A DNA stretch of 64,000 nucleotides from Petrolisthes cinctipes (Eukaryota; Arthropoda; Malacostraca; Decapoda; Porcellanidae). The position numbers and the translations under genes were made by a program. The notes under the pieces were generated by a model. That model searched no databases and was not told where the DNA came from. It saw only the letters and a program-made list of their open reading frames with translations. The stretch lies in NCBI GenBank assembly GCA_033782935.1, contig JAWQEG010001234.1:373501-437500 (forward strand), read 5' to 3'. Below, piece by piece: positions 62,253 through 64,000 of this stretch (position 1 is the first letter of the stretch; every line of letters begins with the position of its first letter).

Positions 62253-64000
62253 TCAGAAATTCTTCAATGTGTGGTAATCCATGAAGCAATCTCCTATACA
62301 TAGTCCAATGCTGCACTCATTGCATATGATGACTACTCGAGTGCGTTTCTTTTGACGTCGGGTTGTGTGCTTGCATGCATAACAGTGTCTTGGTTTCCTC
62401 TTTCCATTCGCCATCTCTGTATGTACTGGGTAATGGCGATTATATGCGTCTATTATGAGATCTAGCATGGGGTTAGGGTGTTGACCTTTGATATTGGTAG
62501 TAGGTTCTCCAAAGTCCTCCAAAAGCTGGTAGGCAACATTGTGCACAAACTCGCGTAGCTTCGGCTTCTTAGAGGGGTTAATATTCTTTTTGACAAGCCA
62601 GAGATTGTAAGCATTGAGCATTGTGATATCTATCAAGTGGAAGAAGAACTTGTGGTACCACTTGACAGACTTTCTCAAACACTCAATGCCACTTATTTGA
62701 CTGTCAGATTTGTCTACAAGGCTCATATTTTTAGTATAATCTACCACAACATCAGGCTTCATGGTGGGTTTTTTTGTTCTGCGGTGAATCTTTCCGGTTG
62801 GAACTAGTTCACCCTTGTGAATGGTGGAAAGGAGGTGGACTGGCCACCTATGCGGCCTATCGTTCCACTTGTATGCGCCAATCTTGCCAGACTTTTCACT
62901 TTGGATGAACAGTTTCGTCTTGCGTCGCTTCCTACTTCTCTCGTGGTGGGGGCGAGCTTCCTCTTCAGAATCTGGTGTATCACTAGAACTAGGATTTTCA
63001 ACTCGAGTTTTATTTCCATTGAATTTCGGCATGAACTTCCTATTAGCCCGTACAGTTCCACATGATCCCGTTTTGTTGTCATGCAGGAATTGGCACAGAG
63101 CAGGGCTTGTATACCAGTTGTCGGTGTACAATATATGACCCCTGCCCAGGTAGTCTGCCATAATTTTCTTGACGATAGCACCAGACATACCTATCGGGTC
63201 TTTCTTGTGCACCACTGGTATATCTATATTTGTGCCTGTGTAAACAATTATGTCAAGCACAATTCCTGTATCACAGTCACATAAAACAAATAGTTTCAAG
63301 CCGAAGCGATGTCTTTTAGAGGGTATATATTGTTTGAAAACTAGCCGACCTTTGTATAGCATAAGTGACTCATCTATGACCAGCTTTTGAAATGGATATA
63401 AATATTTCTTGAACCGTGAAAGGATCATCGAAAATATACCTTTCACTTTCCAGATACGGTCTTCTTTGTTAGGATTTTCATTGTCTGAGAAGTGAAGAAA
63501 ACTCAACAGTAATAAAAATCTATCACGAGGCATATACTTGCTAAACAAAGGTGTGCTGATGACAGCATCGTTGCGCCAGTAATGCTGGAGAACATGTTTT
63601 TTGCAAAGAGGCATAATCAACATCAATGCCAGAACACAAACAGCTCCCTGACAGTTGTAGCTTCCCAATTTCGTATTCTGGAAAAAGGGGAAATGAAATC
63701 CATATGCTGAGACACCCAACTGTTGTATCTGTTCGTTTTCTCAGCAATATATGACATCCCTTCCTCATCGATGAAGGCACGAAAGAAGGCACTCTCTCTT
63801 GCCTCGTTGTTGCAGCGTCAGTCCCTTGTTGTACCACTCCTGTTTGGCCGAAAATCGTGCTGGTTTGGTACAAAGTCTGACCCCTCTGACCAGTCAAACG
63901 AAAACACTTCACGCAGATTTACAGATGTTCCGTCGTTCTCATTTCCTTCGTCCTCGTCACTGCTAGAACTAAGTGCATTGTTACCTAACCACACTTCGTC
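62253..64000 (-). pseudogene. piggyBac-like (DDE_Tnp_1_7) transposase, N-terminus broken, cut by right edge
   Basis: The main open frame is 62253-63719 (488 codons; no ATG at its 5' end). It carries ISTPLFSKYMPRDRF and LSFLHFSDN, then the catalytic aspartates: D116 in VIDESLMLYKGRL, D200 in LYTDNWYTS and D336 in NMSLVDKSD. A basic stretch RSRKRRKTK (261-269) may be an NLS. A Cys-rich C-terminal domain (HCYACKHT ... ICNECSIGLCIGDC) matches the piggyBac zinc-binding tail. Upstream, the N-terminal part (acidic SSSSDEDEGNEND; SYIAEKTNRY) lies in a different frame with an in-frame TGA at 63818-63820, so a frameshift near 63700 and a stop separate it from the catalytic core. The catalytic core itself is intact. 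Confidence 0.88.

Overview
The window is eukaryotic, repeat-dominated DNA with no convincing host gene. Long APE-type non-LTR retrotransposons carrying RNase H, Ty3/Gypsy elements, a large satellite block, a piggyBac transposase, an RTE-like LINE with a tetranucleotide tail and abundant GT/CT/AT/AAT microsatellites together suggest an arthropod, plausibly a decapod crustacean. That assignment is inference only.

Layout. (1) 1-36453 is a nested complex. A Ty3/Gypsy LTR retrotransposon (LTR element 1) supplies the frame: the right part of its 5' LTR (5079-5661), a primer binding site, one gag-pol ORF (6501-11171, broken by one in-frame TGA), a polypurine tract, and its 3' LTR, split into 11081-11244 and 35871-36453. 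Inside the 3' LTR, at one exact point, sit five head-to-tail non-LTR retrotransposons: B1 (5'-truncated), B2, B3, B4 (full length, family B) and A2 (full length, family A). Every junction carries the same 9-mer, TTGAAAGTC. A second family A copy (A1, running off the left edge) is inserted in the 5' LTR at the same nucleotide. (2) 36454-46585 is a ~62-bp satellite (about 160 units) abutting the 3' LTR end. (3) 47338-54349 is a second Gypsy element (LTR element 2) with two LTRs, a 4-bp target duplication, a PBS resembling the tRNA-His complement, and gag-pol broken by two frameshifts. (4) 54354-64000 holds a GT-rich minisatellite, a decayed RTE-like LINE on the minus strand that has itself received two foldback/MITE insertions, an AT-rich minisatellite, a possible P-element/THAP9-like remnant, a CT/AT microsatellite, an inverted-repeat element and a piggyBac-like transposase pseudogene cut by the right edge.

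How the parts relate. Both Gypsy elements have gag - protease - integrase - RT - RNase H order, i.e. integrase before RT, the hallmark of the Gmr1 group rather than ordinary Gypsy. Their Gag also has a SCAN-like capsid segment. Families A and B are diverged relatives (I/Nimb-type: ORF1 with three zinc knuckles; ORF2 with APE endonuclease, RT, RNase H and a CCHC finger). They share the same target 9-mer and a similar 3'-terminal stem-loop. The most interesting reading is a pair of sequence-specific non-LTR families that use a site inside the LTR of a Gmr1-like element and stack on one another by re-using the duplicated target. All alignments here were done by eye; copy counts and percent identities are approximate.
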